This document shows, piece after piece, positions 25,517-34,361 of a stretch of DNA of 64,000 bases. The notes beneath the pieces were generated by a model. It did no database searches, was not told where the DNA came from, and was given only the letters and a program-made list of their open reading frames with translations. The stretch's first letter is position 1. Each line of letters starts with the position of its first letter. This DNA comes from an uncultured bacterium (GTDB lineage Bacteria; Myxococcota_A; Polyangia; Polyangiales; Houyiibacteriaceae). The position numbers and the translations under genes are program-made. The stretch lies in the NCBI GenBank assembly GCA_938024995.1, contig CALJDU010000049.1:124001-188000 (forward strand), in the 5' to 3' direction.

Positions 25517-26332
25517 CTACGTGAACGCCAACGCCAACGCGCACCCGGCAGCCGCGCTCACCGGGATCGTCAGGTTGTCGTCGACGCGTCCCGCGACCAG
25601 CTCGCCCAACGCGCCGCAGATCGCCGCCGCCGCCGCCAAGGTCAGCGCGACTCGGAGCGGCGCACCAAACACGACCCCGGTCGTGACCGCGGCCGCAAAC
25701 CCCACGATGACGAACGAAAGCGTACCGAGCACCGTCCGGCCACGCGCGATCGTGAAGCGACCAAAGCGTCGACCGAGGCGCGCCGCCGCGGGATCCGCGA
25801 ACCCGAGCACCGCGCACGCCATCGCGGAAACGCGGGCTTCAAAACACGCGGCCAAGATCACCAGGGCGGTCACATAAAAGGTCGAAGCGTTGATCGCGTA
25901 GCGCTCGTGCGGGTGCGCCATGGGTACGAACCACTTCGCGAGCTTGTCGTTGAGGTGAGGCGCGAGCTTCCGCGCGAGCTCCAGCGTCCACGATCCCGCC
26001 GCGATCGATCCCGCGATCAAGAGCGCGCGCTCCGGGAGGAAGTAGAGCACCGCGATCGCGACCAGCGAAGAGACGACGTGGAAGACGTTTCGCTTAAGGT
26101 TGCTCGGCCGCAGCGGCAACGCGTTTGTGCCTCGCGCGGCGTCCGCGTACGGCCTCGCGAGCCGGGCTCGAAGATCACGCGATGGACCCGTCTCGAGCAC
26201 ATCCGCCAACACGTCAGCGTTCAGCTCCCGCGCCTGTGCCGCGCACTCGCTCCGCCGTGCTTGGACATCCGCTCCCGCCGCTCGATCGATCTCCGCGACC
26301 AACGCATAGATGTCATCGAGCAGCGCTTTCAT
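25517..26332 (-). CDS. dolichol kinase/CTP-transferase-like membrane protein, degenerate copy
   Basis: 271 aa. The N-terminal helical region of about 70 residues is soluble. Several membrane helices follow, with the family-type block GFADPAAARLGRRFGR and then the late acidic RVDDNLTIP. The neighbouring paralogue at 26506-27483 has GFGDPAAALIGRKYG at the same place. The family (SEC59/DGK1/VTE5-like) phosphorylates polyprenols or lipids using CTP. Here Gly of G-D-P is Ala and the following K/R-S/T-x-x-G-S motif is RTVLGT, so activity may be altered. It is a tandem duplicate of its neighbour, with a 155-bp palindromic element between them. Confidence 0.78.
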   Translation of the reverse strand: MKALLDDIYALVAEIDRAAGADVQARRSECAAQARELNADVLADVLETGPSRDLRARLARPYADAARGTNALPLRPSNLKRNVFHVVSSLVAIAVLYFLPERALLIAGSIAAGSWTLELARKLAPHLNDKLAKWFVPMAHPHERYAINASTFYVTALVILAACFEARVSAMACAVLGFADPAAARLGRRFGRFTIARGRTVLGTLSFVIVGFAAAVTTGVVFGAPLRVALTLAAAAAICGALGELVAGRVDDNLTIPVSAAAGCALALAFT

Positions 26333-26348
26333 CTGCGCGCTACGCGTA

Positions 26349-26503
26349 GTCCGACACAGGGGTTTTGGTCGATTGAGGGTGGATGATCAGATCCGAGGTC
26401 GTGTTCGGTTTGACGCTGGCCATGTAGAACATGTTCGAGGAGAAACGGGCGCGAGATCGGGTTCGAGGGCCAGTCTCGGTCGGTCAAAATCCCTGTGTCG
26501 GAC
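26349..26503. repeat. 155-bp imperfect palindromic element (element A)
   Basis: Starting at 26349, GTCCGACACAGGG and TTTTG pair with the mirror-image ends of the right side. Over 34 bp, seven positions differ, six of them transitions. Both ends are flanked by TA (26347-26348 and 26504-26505), the target type of IS630/mariner elements. A TTCGAGGAG motif is at 26434-26442, in the centre. It lies between the two paralogous membrane genes and ends at the stop codon of the upstream copy. No coding capacity. Its partner in this window is element B (57869-58021). Confidence 0.7.
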
Positions 26504-26505
26504 TA

Positions 26506-27483
26506 CTAAAGCGAAATCGAGAGCAAGATCGCGGTCACCGAAGACGCGCAAGCCGCGGCCAGTGGAACGGACATGTTGTCGTCGATCGTTTTGCTGAAGA
26601 GCTCCGCGACCGCGCCAAAGGTGGCGCCCGCGAGCGAGAGCAAGATCATGTGGGTCGTCCCGAGCTCGGAATGAAAAGCCGCCAGGACGCCGAAGGTGAA
26701 CAAGCCGCCGAAGAAGACAAACGCCAGTGAACCTTGAAGCGATCGGCCGTTGACCAGCTTGGTGCGGCCGTACTTCCGACCGATCAACGCGGCCGCGGGA
26801 TCACCGAAGCCCAAGACCGTGACCGCGATGGCGCCGAGCACGGGGGCGAACGCGAGGGCGAGGATCACGAGCGCCGAGGAGTACCAAGTCGCCGAGTTGA
26901 TGCGGTGCCGCTCGTGCGGGTGCGCGACCGGGCCGAAGAGCTTCATCAAGAGATCGTTCGCGCGCGTGCTCTGGCGGCGGCTGATCTCCATGGTCCACCC
27001 TGAGAGCGCGAACGCGCCCGCGATGAAGACCATCAAATGGGGGACGACCTCGATCACGAAGAGCGCGACCAACGCGCTGGCCACGTGGAAAGCGTTCCGC
27101 GCGTAGTTCGTTGGGCGCAGGCTCGGGACGTGAATCGCGCTCCGGCGAAGGCTCGCCGCGAGGGACTCATAGGCCGGCTGAAGACGCGCGCGCAGCGTCA
27201 TGAAGCGCTCGCGAACCGTGGCCTCCGACTCCTCTTTCCGCTCGCGATTCTCCTCAACGTGGTGCTGCAGAACGTCGCGCATGACCGTGAGCTTGTCCCG
27301 AAGACCGGACGCATCGGGAAGCGAGCCATCGACCAGGCCGTCCACGCGCATGTGGATGTCCTCGAGACGCGCGCGCACCTGCGACATCTTGTCGGCGCGC
27401 CAGCGCGCGGGATCAAGCTCACGAAGAACGTGAAGCACGTCGATGGCGAGGGGCTGGGCCGCGACAGCGAGAGGAGCGGTCAT
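26506..27483 (-). CDS. dolichol kinase/CTP-transferase-like membrane protein
   Basis: 325 aa. The first 130 residues are a soluble helical region (ALDPARW-type HVLRELDPARWRADKM ... HHVEENRERKEE). A polytopic domain follows, with HPHERHRINSATWY, GFGDPAAALIGRKYG, KLVNGRSLQGSLAF and TIDDNMSVPL. These are the expected blocks of CTP-dependent polyprenol/lipid kinases and phosphatidate cytidylyltransferase-like proteins. It may activate lipid carriers; the substrate is unknown. The downstream gene is a diverged tandem paralogue. The stop codon sits directly beside the palindromic element A. The gene is divergent from proline iminopeptidase. Confidence 0.82.
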   Translation of the reverse strand: MTAPLAVAAQPLAIDVLHVLRELDPARWRADKMSQVRARLEDIHMRVDGLVDGSLPDASGLRDKLTVMRDVLQHHVEENRERKEESEATVRERFMTLRARLQPAYESLAASLRRSAIHVPSLRPTNYARNAFHVASALVALFVIEVVPHLMVFIAGAFALSGWTMEISRRQSTRANDLLMKLFGPVAHPHERHRINSATWYSSALVILALAFAPVLGAIAVTVLGFGDPAAALIGRKYGRTKLVNGRSLQGSLAFVFFGGLFTFGVLAAFHSELGTTHMILLSLAGATFGAVAELFSKTIDDNMSVPLAAACASSVTAILLSISL

Positions 27484-27638
27484 CGCGGCCGAGCTTAAGT
27501 GACGAAAAGTAGGTCGTCGAGCCGAAACGCGACGCTCCTGTGTTCCCCTCCAGATCGCGTGGTTCCTGCGTGTTGGTTTTGCGCAAAGGCGCGATTACGC
27601 AGCGCATCATCCCGCGGAAGCGGTGCTATGTTGCTCCG

Positions 27639-28607
27639 GTGCGAGGTCTCTACCCGGCCATCGATCCCTTCGACGAGCGACGCATCTCCGTCTCGGGCGC
27701 GCACCAGCTCTATGTCGAGCAGTCAGGCAACCCAGAGGGTCGACCGGTGCTCTTCGTTCACGGCGGTCCAGGCGGCGGGACCGATCCTGTTCAGCGGCGC
27801 TTCTTTGACCCTGAGCGTTACCGGATCATCTTGTTTGATCAGCGCGGCTGCGGAAAGAGCACCCCCTACGCCTCGCTCGAGCACAACACCACGCACCACC
27901 TCGTCTCCGACATGGAAGCGATCCGACGCGAGCTCGCGATCGAACGGTTTCAGCTCTTTGGAGGGAGCTGGGGGAGCTCGCTCTCGCTCGCCTATGCCCA
28001 AGCGTATCCCGAGCGCGTCACCGAGCTCGTTCTCCGGGGCATCTTCTTGGTTCGTCGCGAAGAGATCCGTTGGTTCTACCAAGAGGGGACGAGTCGGCTC
28101 TTCCCCGAAGCCTTCGCGACCTTTCGTGATCACGTCGCCGAAGACGAGCGCGCCGACCTCGTCGCGGCCTATCACCGCCGTCTCACGTCTCCCGATCCGG
28201 AGGTACGCTTGGCCGCCGCTCGGATCTGGTCCGTGTGGGAAGCCACCACCAGCCGGCTCCAGGTCGACAAAGGCGTCATCGAGCGGGTCACGCGTGATGA
28301 TTTCGCGGAAGCGTTCGCGCGGATCGAGGCGCACTACTTTGTCAACGAAGGCTTCTTCGCGCGCGACGGTCAGCTGCTCCACAACGCGCATCGGCTCAAG
28401 GGGATCCCAGGCGTTATCGTGCAGGGTCGCTACGACGCGATCTGCCCGCCGGTGAGCGCCTATGAGCTTCACCAAGCGTGGCCTGACTCAGAGCTCACGA
28501 TCGTTCCCGACGCGGGCCACTCTTCCTACGAGCCCGGCATCGTTCACGAGTTGATCCGCGCGACGGATCGATTCGCCAGCTCGCGGGCTCAGGACACTAG
28601 AGGTTGA
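27639..28607 (+). CDS. pip: proline iminopeptidase
   Basis: 322 aa from GTG 27639, where the family N-terminus RGLYPAIDPFDE starts; the upstream in-frame ATG at 27540 is rejected. It cleaves N-terminal proline from peptides in the cytoplasm. The motifs are HGGPGGGTDP (oxyanion hole), FDQRGCGKSTPY, the nucleophile elbow GGSWGSSLSLAYA with the catalytic Ser, QGRYDAICPP with the acidic residue and DAGHSSYE with the catalytic His. The length matches the family. The 3' end overlaps the convergent PHP lipoprotein gene by 11 bases. Confidence 0.95.
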   Translation: MRGLYPAIDPFDERRISVSGAHQLYVEQSGNPEGRPVLFVHGGPGGGTDPVQRRFFDPERYRIILFDQRGCGKSTPYASLEHNTTHHLVSDMEAIRRELAIERFQLFGGSWGSSLSLAYAQAYPERVTELVLRGIFLVRREEIRWFYQEGTSRLFPEAFATFRDHVAEDERADLVAAYHRRLTSPDPEVRLAAARIWSVWEATTSRLQVDKGVIERVTRDDFAEAFARIEAHYFVNEGFFARDGQLLHNAHRLKGIPGVIVQGRYDAICPPVSAYELHQAWPDSELTIVPDAGHSSYEPGIVHELIRATDRFASSRAQDTRG

Positions 28608-31065
28608 TCGGGTTCGTCATGCCAAAGGGCGTGAAGCGAATCATGGGCCGCGCTTCCCGCGTGGACTTCGCGTAGGCCAAGACGAAGTCGTCGTCTCCGA
28701 TCGGGATCGCGATGACGTCATCAAAGCGGACCGCGTCGGTTGAGTCGGGATCGAGCGACACCGTCATCACGACTGACGAGCCCGCGTAGACATCGACGGA
28801 GGCGGTGGACACCCAAGGCGCTGCTTGCACGCGAAGACGAGCCATCACGGCTCCGGACACGGGCGGGCCCATGACCTCAAGCGTGACGAAGATCCCGCCG
28901 CTGATCGTCATGTCGCCCGCGCGCATGCTGCTCGCGACATCGCTCCAGCCGAACGACTCATCGTCGGGAACCGCGACGTAGGTGCGCGGAGAACCCGCTG
29001 GGCTCAGTGACTCGTGGCTGTCGCTGTTGCCCAAGATCCCGAACCGGTGCCCCGCTTCTCGAATCGCGAGGAGATCCGAAAACGCTTCCATGTCTTCCTC
29101 GTCGGGAGACTTGTTCCACACCTCGAACACATCGAAGCCAGTGGTCGAGAGGTCGGTCCCCGCTGGGAAGCCGAGCGCCTCAGGGCTGCGCTGGGCCGCC
29201 AACGCGACCGGGTCGAGATCGAGCGAGTTGAACCAACCGCTACCGGTTCGACGCGGATGGTTCACCTGCACAATCGCGCCGCCCATGGAGTCGTCGCCCT
29301 TCTCACGGATCGCATCAAAGACCTGCGTGGGCGTCAGCCCAAACCAGACGGGCGCGCCGTTCCCCGCTCGGCTCGGATCTGCGCGAAGCGGATACCCGTT
29401 CACGTGACCCAGCGGCAGATGCGAAACCTCGCAACCTTGAACCGCTTGCACGAAGTCCGCGACACCCGCCTGCGCCAGGATCGCGGAGTAGTCAGTCACA
29501 TAATCGTGGTCGCTCGAGGTGACGATCTCGAGCCCCTCGGCCGCGACGATCCGCACCGCTTCCTCGAGCCCATGAACGGAGTCCGGGCTGTTCTCGGAGT
29601 GCAGGTGGAAGTCACCCGCGACCCACCCGGTGGTGTCGACCACGCGGCTGAGGTCACCGGTGAGCGCGCTCGAACCTCCGTCCGCGATCGTGATCGTCTC
29701 CTGGATGATGTCGTACTCGTGACCATGCGAGACCGTCACCAGATACTCGCCGGGCGGGAGCACATGGTCGGTTGCATCAAGCGCGACGTAGCGCGCGACC
29801 TCGGCACCTCCGCGCGACACCGTGACTCGCGTCGGAGCCAGTGCGCCTCCCGCGGTCACGTTGACGGTGAGCGTTCCGCGAGGGGCCGAAGGCACGACCA
29901 CCTCATCACCCGATCCCGCGACGTCCGCGCCTTCGAAGAAGCGACCGAAGCCAGGTGTCAGCGTGAAGTCGCCGCTCGGGATACGCGACGTGCCGTCCTC
30001 ACCGATCCGCGTACGCGCGAAAAAGACCTCGCCCTCGCGGACCTCGACCCGGTCGCCGGGCTCGCCGCGCAACAACGTCGTCGGGACATCAAGCGCAGCC
30101 GCGAGCGCTTCTCCGCCGGTGCGCCCCAGCCCGATCCGCGTCTCGCTCGTCGCGGTCTCTCCCTGGGTCACGATCACGCGGCTGGTCTGGACAATGTTGA
30201 TTGAGTCGCGATGGGTGACGCCGCCCTCGCCTTCTCCGATCAGGTGCACCGCGACCGCGCCGCTCGGCTCTCGAGGCCCGGGCGCGAAGTCCTCGATAAC
30301 CATCGTCGCCTCGGTCGACGGCGTTCCGCCATCTTGATCGAAGACGCCCGCTCCGGGACGATAGCCTTCGCCGTTCCCCATGAGCGCGAGCATCCCAGGA
30401 CGGATCGAGGCCATCGCGGTCCCTTCGCGCGTCGTATAGGTGACCGTCACGCGGAGCACGTCTTCGTCGGGGCGAAGCTCGTAGTCGATCACGCCCCGCG
30501 CCCGCGGCGTCCGGACGGCGCCCGGGATGATGGTCGCGATGAGGGCGAGCTCATCTGCTTCGAACAAGACGCGCACCGAAGCGGCATCGCTTCCGCCCGC
30601 GTTCGTGATCTCGATCGCGGTGGGACGCGTGGTCGCGAGGTCGAGCGCCGGAACCAATTCCTTAATCAAGTCGCGATCTCCGTGACGCGATCCATCGATC
30701 ACGCCACCCGCGAAGCCACCGATCAACACCGCCGACTCGTCTCCTCCGCGAAGAATAAAGCGCACCCGCGAGTTCTCGAGAAGGATGTCGCCCTCGCGAC
30801 CCATCGCGACCGTTCCCTCGAGGAGCTCGTCGGCGCACGCGACGCGTTTCGCGCGAGTCGCTCCGTCTACTGGCGGCGCGCTGGTACACCCGGTCTCGAC
30901 GTCCGGATCTGCGGTCACGTCGAAAACGACCGGGTCCGGCAGCGTCACGTCATCCGCGACGTCCGTGACGACGTCCTCGGCCGCGTCGCCAGAGTCAGAG
31001 CCGTCGTCGTCTCCGCACGCGAACGCGAGAGCGAGGGTGAGGAGAAGGAGAACCCGGATGCGCAT
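28597..31065 (-). CDS. PHP/CehA-McbA-type metallohydrolase lipoprotein
   Basis: 822 aa. The signal peptide LLLLTLALAFAC gives an N-terminal lipid Cys at residue 17, followed by an acidic spacer. The first 450 residues are beta-rich, probably carbohydrate/lectin-like or carboxypeptidase regulatory modules. A PHP phosphoesterase-type domain then carries GDFHLHSENSPDS, TSSDHDYV, VQVNHPRR and ILGNSDSHESL, the His/Asp ligands of a multinuclear metal site. This family includes CehA/McbA hydrolases and possible phosphoesterases. It is probably surface-exposed, substrate unknown. The tail overlaps the convergent pip gene by 11 bases. Confidence 0.83.
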   Translation of the reverse strand: MRIRVLLLLTLALAFACGDDDGSDSGDAAEDVVTDVADDVTLPDPVVFDVTADPDVETGCTSAPPVDGATRAKRVACADELLEGTVAMGREGDILLENSRVRFILRGGDESAVLIGGFAGGVIDGSRHGDRDLIKELVPALDLATTRPTAIEITNAGGSDAASVRVLFEADELALIATIIPGAVRTPRARGVIDYELRPDEDVLRVTVTYTTREGTAMASIRPGMLALMGNGEGYRPGAGVFDQDGGTPSTEATMVIEDFAPGPREPSGAVAVHLIGEGEGGVTHRDSINIVQTSRVIVTQGETATSETRIGLGRTGGEALAAALDVPTTLLRGEPGDRVEVREGEVFFARTRIGEDGTSRIPSGDFTLTPGFGRFFEGADVAGSGDEVVVPSAPRGTLTVNVTAGGALAPTRVTVSRGGAEVARYVALDATDHVLPPGEYLVTVSHGHEYDIIQETITIADGGSSALTGDLSRVVDTTGWVAGDFHLHSENSPDSVHGLEEAVRIVAAEGLEIVTSSDHDYVTDYSAILAQAGVADFVQAVQGCEVSHLPLGHVNGYPLRADPSRAGNGAPVWFGLTPTQVFDAIREKGDDSMGGAIVQVNHPRRTGSGWFNSLDLDPVALAAQRSPEALGFPAGTDLSTTGFDVFEVWNKSPDEEDMEAFSDLLAIREAGHRFGILGNSDSHESLSPAGSPRTYVAVPDDESFGWSDVASSMRAGDMTISGGIFVTLEVMGPPVSGAVMARLRVQAAPWVSTASVDVYAGSSVVMTVSLDPDSTDAVRFDDVIAIPIGDDDFVLAYAKSTREARPMIRFTPFGMTNPINL

Positions 31066-31104
31066 CCGCGGAAGGTACGCAACCAGGCACGCCGCGCCAA
31101 GTCG

Positions 31105-32562
31105 TCACCCCGCGACGCGCAGCGCGAGCTTTCGGTTCTTCTCCAGGTCGTCGCTCCGCGATGGGTCGCGCTCGATCAAGTAGCGCTGAATCGACGGTCC
31201 CGCGAAGAGCGGGATGATCCCGTTTTTGTACAGGGTCCCGTGCTTGGTCATCGCGAGCGCGTCTGCCCGCAGCTCCATCAAGCCTTCATCGACAACGAAA
31301 CGAACCTCGTTCGGAAACGCGTCCGTGAGGTCGACGCCGAACTTCGCTCGGAACGGCGCGCGCTCGATCGCGCCGAAGTAAAAACTCACCGCGCACATCT
31401 TCCCCATCATCTGAGCGCGCGGCAGGTCGTAGAGGTCCTGAAGCGGAAGCCGGCCTGCGTCGACGCTCTTCAAGTACGGCGCGAGGTTCTTGCCCGCGGC
31501 GCCGTCGTTGTAGCTGATCGTGGTGTGCGTGAAGGTCTGCGCGCCGAGACCGAGACCAAGGTAAGGGATGCCCGTCTGTACGCGCTTCGCGAGATAGCTG
31601 CTCGTTCCGACGTCTCCTGCGATCTTGGAGTAGGTCGTCTTGCCGGGAGGCGCGTAGTAGCCCGCCTCGGACAAGAGCGCTTTGCTCAGCTCGATCATCG
31701 GTCGGACCTTTTCCAGATCCACGCGATGACTCTGATGCGAGATGCGCGTGAGCTTGTAGCGCATTCGGTAAAGCGTGATGTACTCGGGGCCGAGCGCGAT
31801 CGCGTGCGAAAGCGTCGCGCGCCAGCTCGCGAGGCTCTGATCGGCGAAGCCGTACATCAGGTCGAGGTTCATGCGATCAAAGCCCGCGTTCCGGATCGCA
31901 TCGACGGCGCGGAAGTGATGCTCGACGCCGTTTTCAGATCGCCCGAGCACCTTGAGCAGGTCCGGCTGAATGACCTGGATCCCCATGCTGATGCGATCGA
32001 TGCCGAGCGCTTTGTAGCTCGCGATCTTCTCGGGCTCCGCGCTCGCGATCTTCGGCGTGGTCTCGATGCTGATGTCCGCGTTCTCCGAGAAGGTGCAGCG
32101 CGCGTGAACGCTCTCGAGGATCCGCGCGATGTCTCGCGAAGGAAGAAAGGAAGGAGTCCCGCCGCCGATGTCGAGCCCGTGAAAGAGCCGCGCGCCCAGA
32201 TCGATCGCGTCGTCGTAGAGCGCTAGCTCTGCGAGGAGCGCGTCGACATAACGCGTGGTCAGCGGGAGCTCACTCTTGCCGACGACCGTGTACTCACAAA
32301 AGGAGCACCGCGTCTCGCAGAACGGGACGTGGAGATAGAGGCACATGTCGCGAAACCCGGAGAGTCCTCGGGTCGCGACCTCGTGCGCCCGCGCTCGCTT
32401 CACCTTGTAGGGATAGAAAGTCTGCTTGTGCGCGATCGGGTACGCGGTGTTGGCGATGTGGTGGTTACGGAGACCGGCGGCGAAGACCTCGCGCGGCTCG
32501 TGTCGTTCGCGATCTGCGGCGACGGGTTCACGCCACGCCGAAGAATCAGGCTCCCAGCTCAT
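31105..32562 (-). CDS. HemN-like radical SAM enzyme
   Basis: 485 aa. The 4Fe-4S radical SAM motif is C-E-T-R-C-S-F-C in YLHVPFCETRCSFCEYT, about residues 75-85. GGGTPSFLP and SIETTPKI follow, and the C-terminal HemN-type domain has YFGAIERAPF and FVVDEGLMELR. It belongs to the coproporphyrinogen III oxidase-like group (HemN/HemW/HutW). Its exact role (oxidative decarboxylation of coproporphyrinogen, heme chaperone or heme breakdown) cannot be decided by eye. The ATG lies 2 bases from a 17-bp palindrome, suggesting control at its promoter. No other heme biosynthesis gene is next to it. Confidence 0.85.
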   Translation of the reverse strand: MSWEPDSSAWREPVAADRERHEPREVFAAGLRNHHIANTAYPIAHKQTFYPYKVKRARAHEVATRGLSGFRDMCLYLHVPFCETRCSFCEYTVVGKSELPLTTRYVDALLAELALYDDAIDLGARLFHGLDIGGGTPSFLPSRDIARILESVHARCTFSENADISIETTPKIASAEPEKIASYKALGIDRISMGIQVIQPDLLKVLGRSENGVEHHFRAVDAIRNAGFDRMNLDLMYGFADQSLASWRATLSHAIALGPEYITLYRMRYKLTRISHQSHRVDLEKVRPMIELSKALLSEAGYYAPPGKTTYSKIAGDVGTSSYLAKRVQTGIPYLGLGLGAQTFTHTTISYNDGAAGKNLAPYLKSVDAGRLPLQDLYDLPRAQMMGKMCAVSFYFGAIERAPFRAKFGVDLTDAFPNEVRFVVDEGLMELRADALAMTKHGTLYKNGIIPLFAGPSIQRYLIERDPSRSDDLEKNRKLALRVAG

Positions 32563-32563
32563 A

Positions 32564-32580
32564 AGTGTATGTTGTACACT
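32564..32580. promoter_or_regulatory. 17-bp palindrome at the HemN-like gene start
   Basis: AGTGTA-TGTTG-TACACT is a perfect inverted repeat with a 5-nt spacer. On the minus strand it sits immediately before the ATG of the radical SAM gene, and a TTGACT at about 32594-32599 lies upstream. A bound dimeric regulator there would block transcription or initiation. The regulator is unknown; the sequence is not an FNR site. Confidence 0.6.
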
Positions 32581-32619
32581 AAGCGTGGGGAGTCAACCCG
32601 TAAAACGGAGCCGGCCATC

Positions 32620-34230
32620 CTAAAATTCCGCTTCGCGCCATGCCCGCAGCCCACCGCTGAGGTAGCCCGCGTCCGGACAACCGAGCCCCTTCGCGATCCG
32701 CGCGGCCAGGTACCCTTCGCGACCGTCTTCGGAGAGAAAGACCACCATCTTCGCCTTCTTAAGCTCGCGCTTCTTCTCGCGGAGCTTCTTGAGCGAGACC
32801 GCGGTCGCGGCGAACGGATGCGCCTTGCGCTGCTTCGGGGTCCGCACGTCCCAAACGAGAGTGTCGCTCGTCTTGATCATCAGCTCGACCGGCGCCCATG
32901 CGCGGACGTCTTCGCTTTGGCGCGCGATGGTCCCGACCGCGTTGATCGGGTCACGGACCGTGCCGTAAGGCGGCGAGTAAGCCAGGTCGAGCTGCGCGAC
33001 CTGATCGACCTTGAGCTTGCCCGTGATCGCGGTCGCGAGCACATCGATGCGCTTGTCGACGCCGTCTTCACCGAGCACCTCCGCGCCGATCACCCGTCGC
33101 GTGCGACCATCAAACGAGAGCGTGATCGTGAGCTCCGCGCTTCCAGGAAAAAAATCGTCGCGCGAGCGCCCATAGACACGCGCTGTTTCCCGCTCCCGCA
33201 CCGCGTCCCCGCGCGTGAGCCCGGTCCGCGCCAAGGTCAACGAGCCTGCGCGGACAATCGAGGTCCCGAGCGTCGGCGCGAGCTTCGCGCTACCTCCGGC
33301 CGCGTTCTCTCCCGCGACCTGGGCGCTCTTGTCGGCGTCCGCGGCTTGGGCGGTCCAGATCGGCTTCTTGGTCACGGCGTGCTTGTGGCTCACGCAGATA
33401 CTCGTGGCGAAGACCCCCGGCAGGTTCGTCTCGCAGCGATCATCGACCTTGATCGTCCCGTCGCGGTGCAGCCGGCCGCCTGCCTCGGAGAAGATCTCGG
33501 TACGGGGCGTGACGCCGCTCGTGACGACCACCAATTTGGTCGCGACGTGATCTCCATCGATGTTGAGCGCTGTAATCGCGCGTCCCTTTCGCTTCACCGC
33601 TTCGATCGTCGCGCCATTGCGCACGTCGACCCCGATCTTCCGGAGCGCTTCCGCGGCGAGACGAGAGGCGTCCGGGCTGAAGTCGCTGAGGAGCAAGGGG
33701 CTCTTCTCGACCAAGGTCACGCGGCATCCGCGCCGCGCCAAGCAGTCGGCGGCCTCCACGCCGTAGTACCCGCCGCCGATGATCGTCACCGCGGCGTCCT
33801 TCCGTTTGATCAGGCGGTCGATCTTCTTGAGGTCCGGCAGCGTTCGCAACGTGGAGAGGTTGCTCGCTCCGGATACGATCTCGGGAACGAGGGAACGCGC
33901 CCCGAGCGCATAGACAAGCGCGTCGTAGGAGAGCGACCCGGCGCTCGTCGAGACCCGGCGCTTCTCGGGGTCGATCCCCTTCACGTCAACGCCGGTCTGG
34001 ACGTCGACGCCGTAGTAGTTCCGAAAGAACGCCGCGCGTTGCTTGTTGAGCTCGCCGGGTTCGCTCACTTCACGTGAAAGGAAGTACGGGAGCCCGCCGA
34101 CCGCGTAGCTCACCGCGCGGCCGCGCGTCACGAGCGTGATCTTCGCGCGGTCGTCGGTCTCTCTCGCGCGGGCCGCGGCCCACGGTCCCGCGAGCGCCCC
34201 CCCCAAAACAACAATCTTACGCTGCGCCAT
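32620..34230 (-). CDS. CoA-disulfide reductase-like flavoprotein fused to rhodanese-like domain, both catalytic Cys absent
   Basis: 536 aa; the start at ATG 34230 has GGAGG five bases upstream. The N-terminal FAD/NAD reductase core carries VVLGGALAG and IIGGGYYGVEAAD. The conserved redox Cys position in the SFAxCGLPYY motif reads SYAVGGLPYF here, so Gly45 replaces Cys. The C-terminal domain is rhodanese-like (VWDVRTP ... GGLRAW), but its active-site loop is SEDGREG with Ser500 where Cys is expected. The canonical disulfide and sulfur-transfer activities are therefore not expected. It may use the flavin for NADH oxidase-type chemistry or sense redox. It is divergent from DUF1244. Confidence 0.85.
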   Translation of the reverse strand: MAQRKIVVLGGALAGPWAAARARETDDRAKITLVTRGRAVSYAVGGLPYFLSREVSEPGELNKQRAAFFRNYYGVDVQTGVDVKGIDPEKRRVSTSAGSLSYDALVYALGARSLVPEIVSGASNLSTLRTLPDLKKIDRLIKRKDAAVTIIGGGYYGVEAADCLARRGCRVTLVEKSPLLLSDFSPDASRLAAEALRKIGVDVRNGATIEAVKRKGRAITALNIDGDHVATKLVVVTSGVTPRTEIFSEAGGRLHRDGTIKVDDRCETNLPGVFATSICVSHKHAVTKKPIWTAQAADADKSAQVAGENAAGGSAKLAPTLGTSIVRAGSLTLARTGLTRGDAVRERETARVYGRSRDDFFPGSAELTITLSFDGRTRRVIGAEVLGEDGVDKRIDVLATAITGKLKVDQVAQLDLAYSPPYGTVRDPINAVGTIARQSEDVRAWAPVELMIKTSDTLVWDVRTPKQRKAHPFAATAVSLKKLREKKRELKKAKMVVFLSEDGREGYLAARIAKGLGCPDAGYLSGGLRAWREAEF

Positions 34231-34361
34231 CTTCGCCTCCCTCTCGCGACGCGCACGGTAACGCAACGCGGTGCAACTTCTGGCGTCGACCGACGCGACT
34301 CACCCAGAAGGAGCGGTCCGCGAGAGTTGCGCTCCGCCGCGATGCACCCGAGAGTTCGCGC

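Noticed and set aside
26349..26503. Integron attC site
   Set aside because: Palindrome and size are somewhat attC-like, but there is no GTTRRRY-type core site, no integrase and no cassette array.
30211..32226. 671-aa plus-strand open frame
   Set aside because: It runs across two real minus-strand genes (PHP lipoprotein and HemN-like) and has a composition typical of antisense frames.
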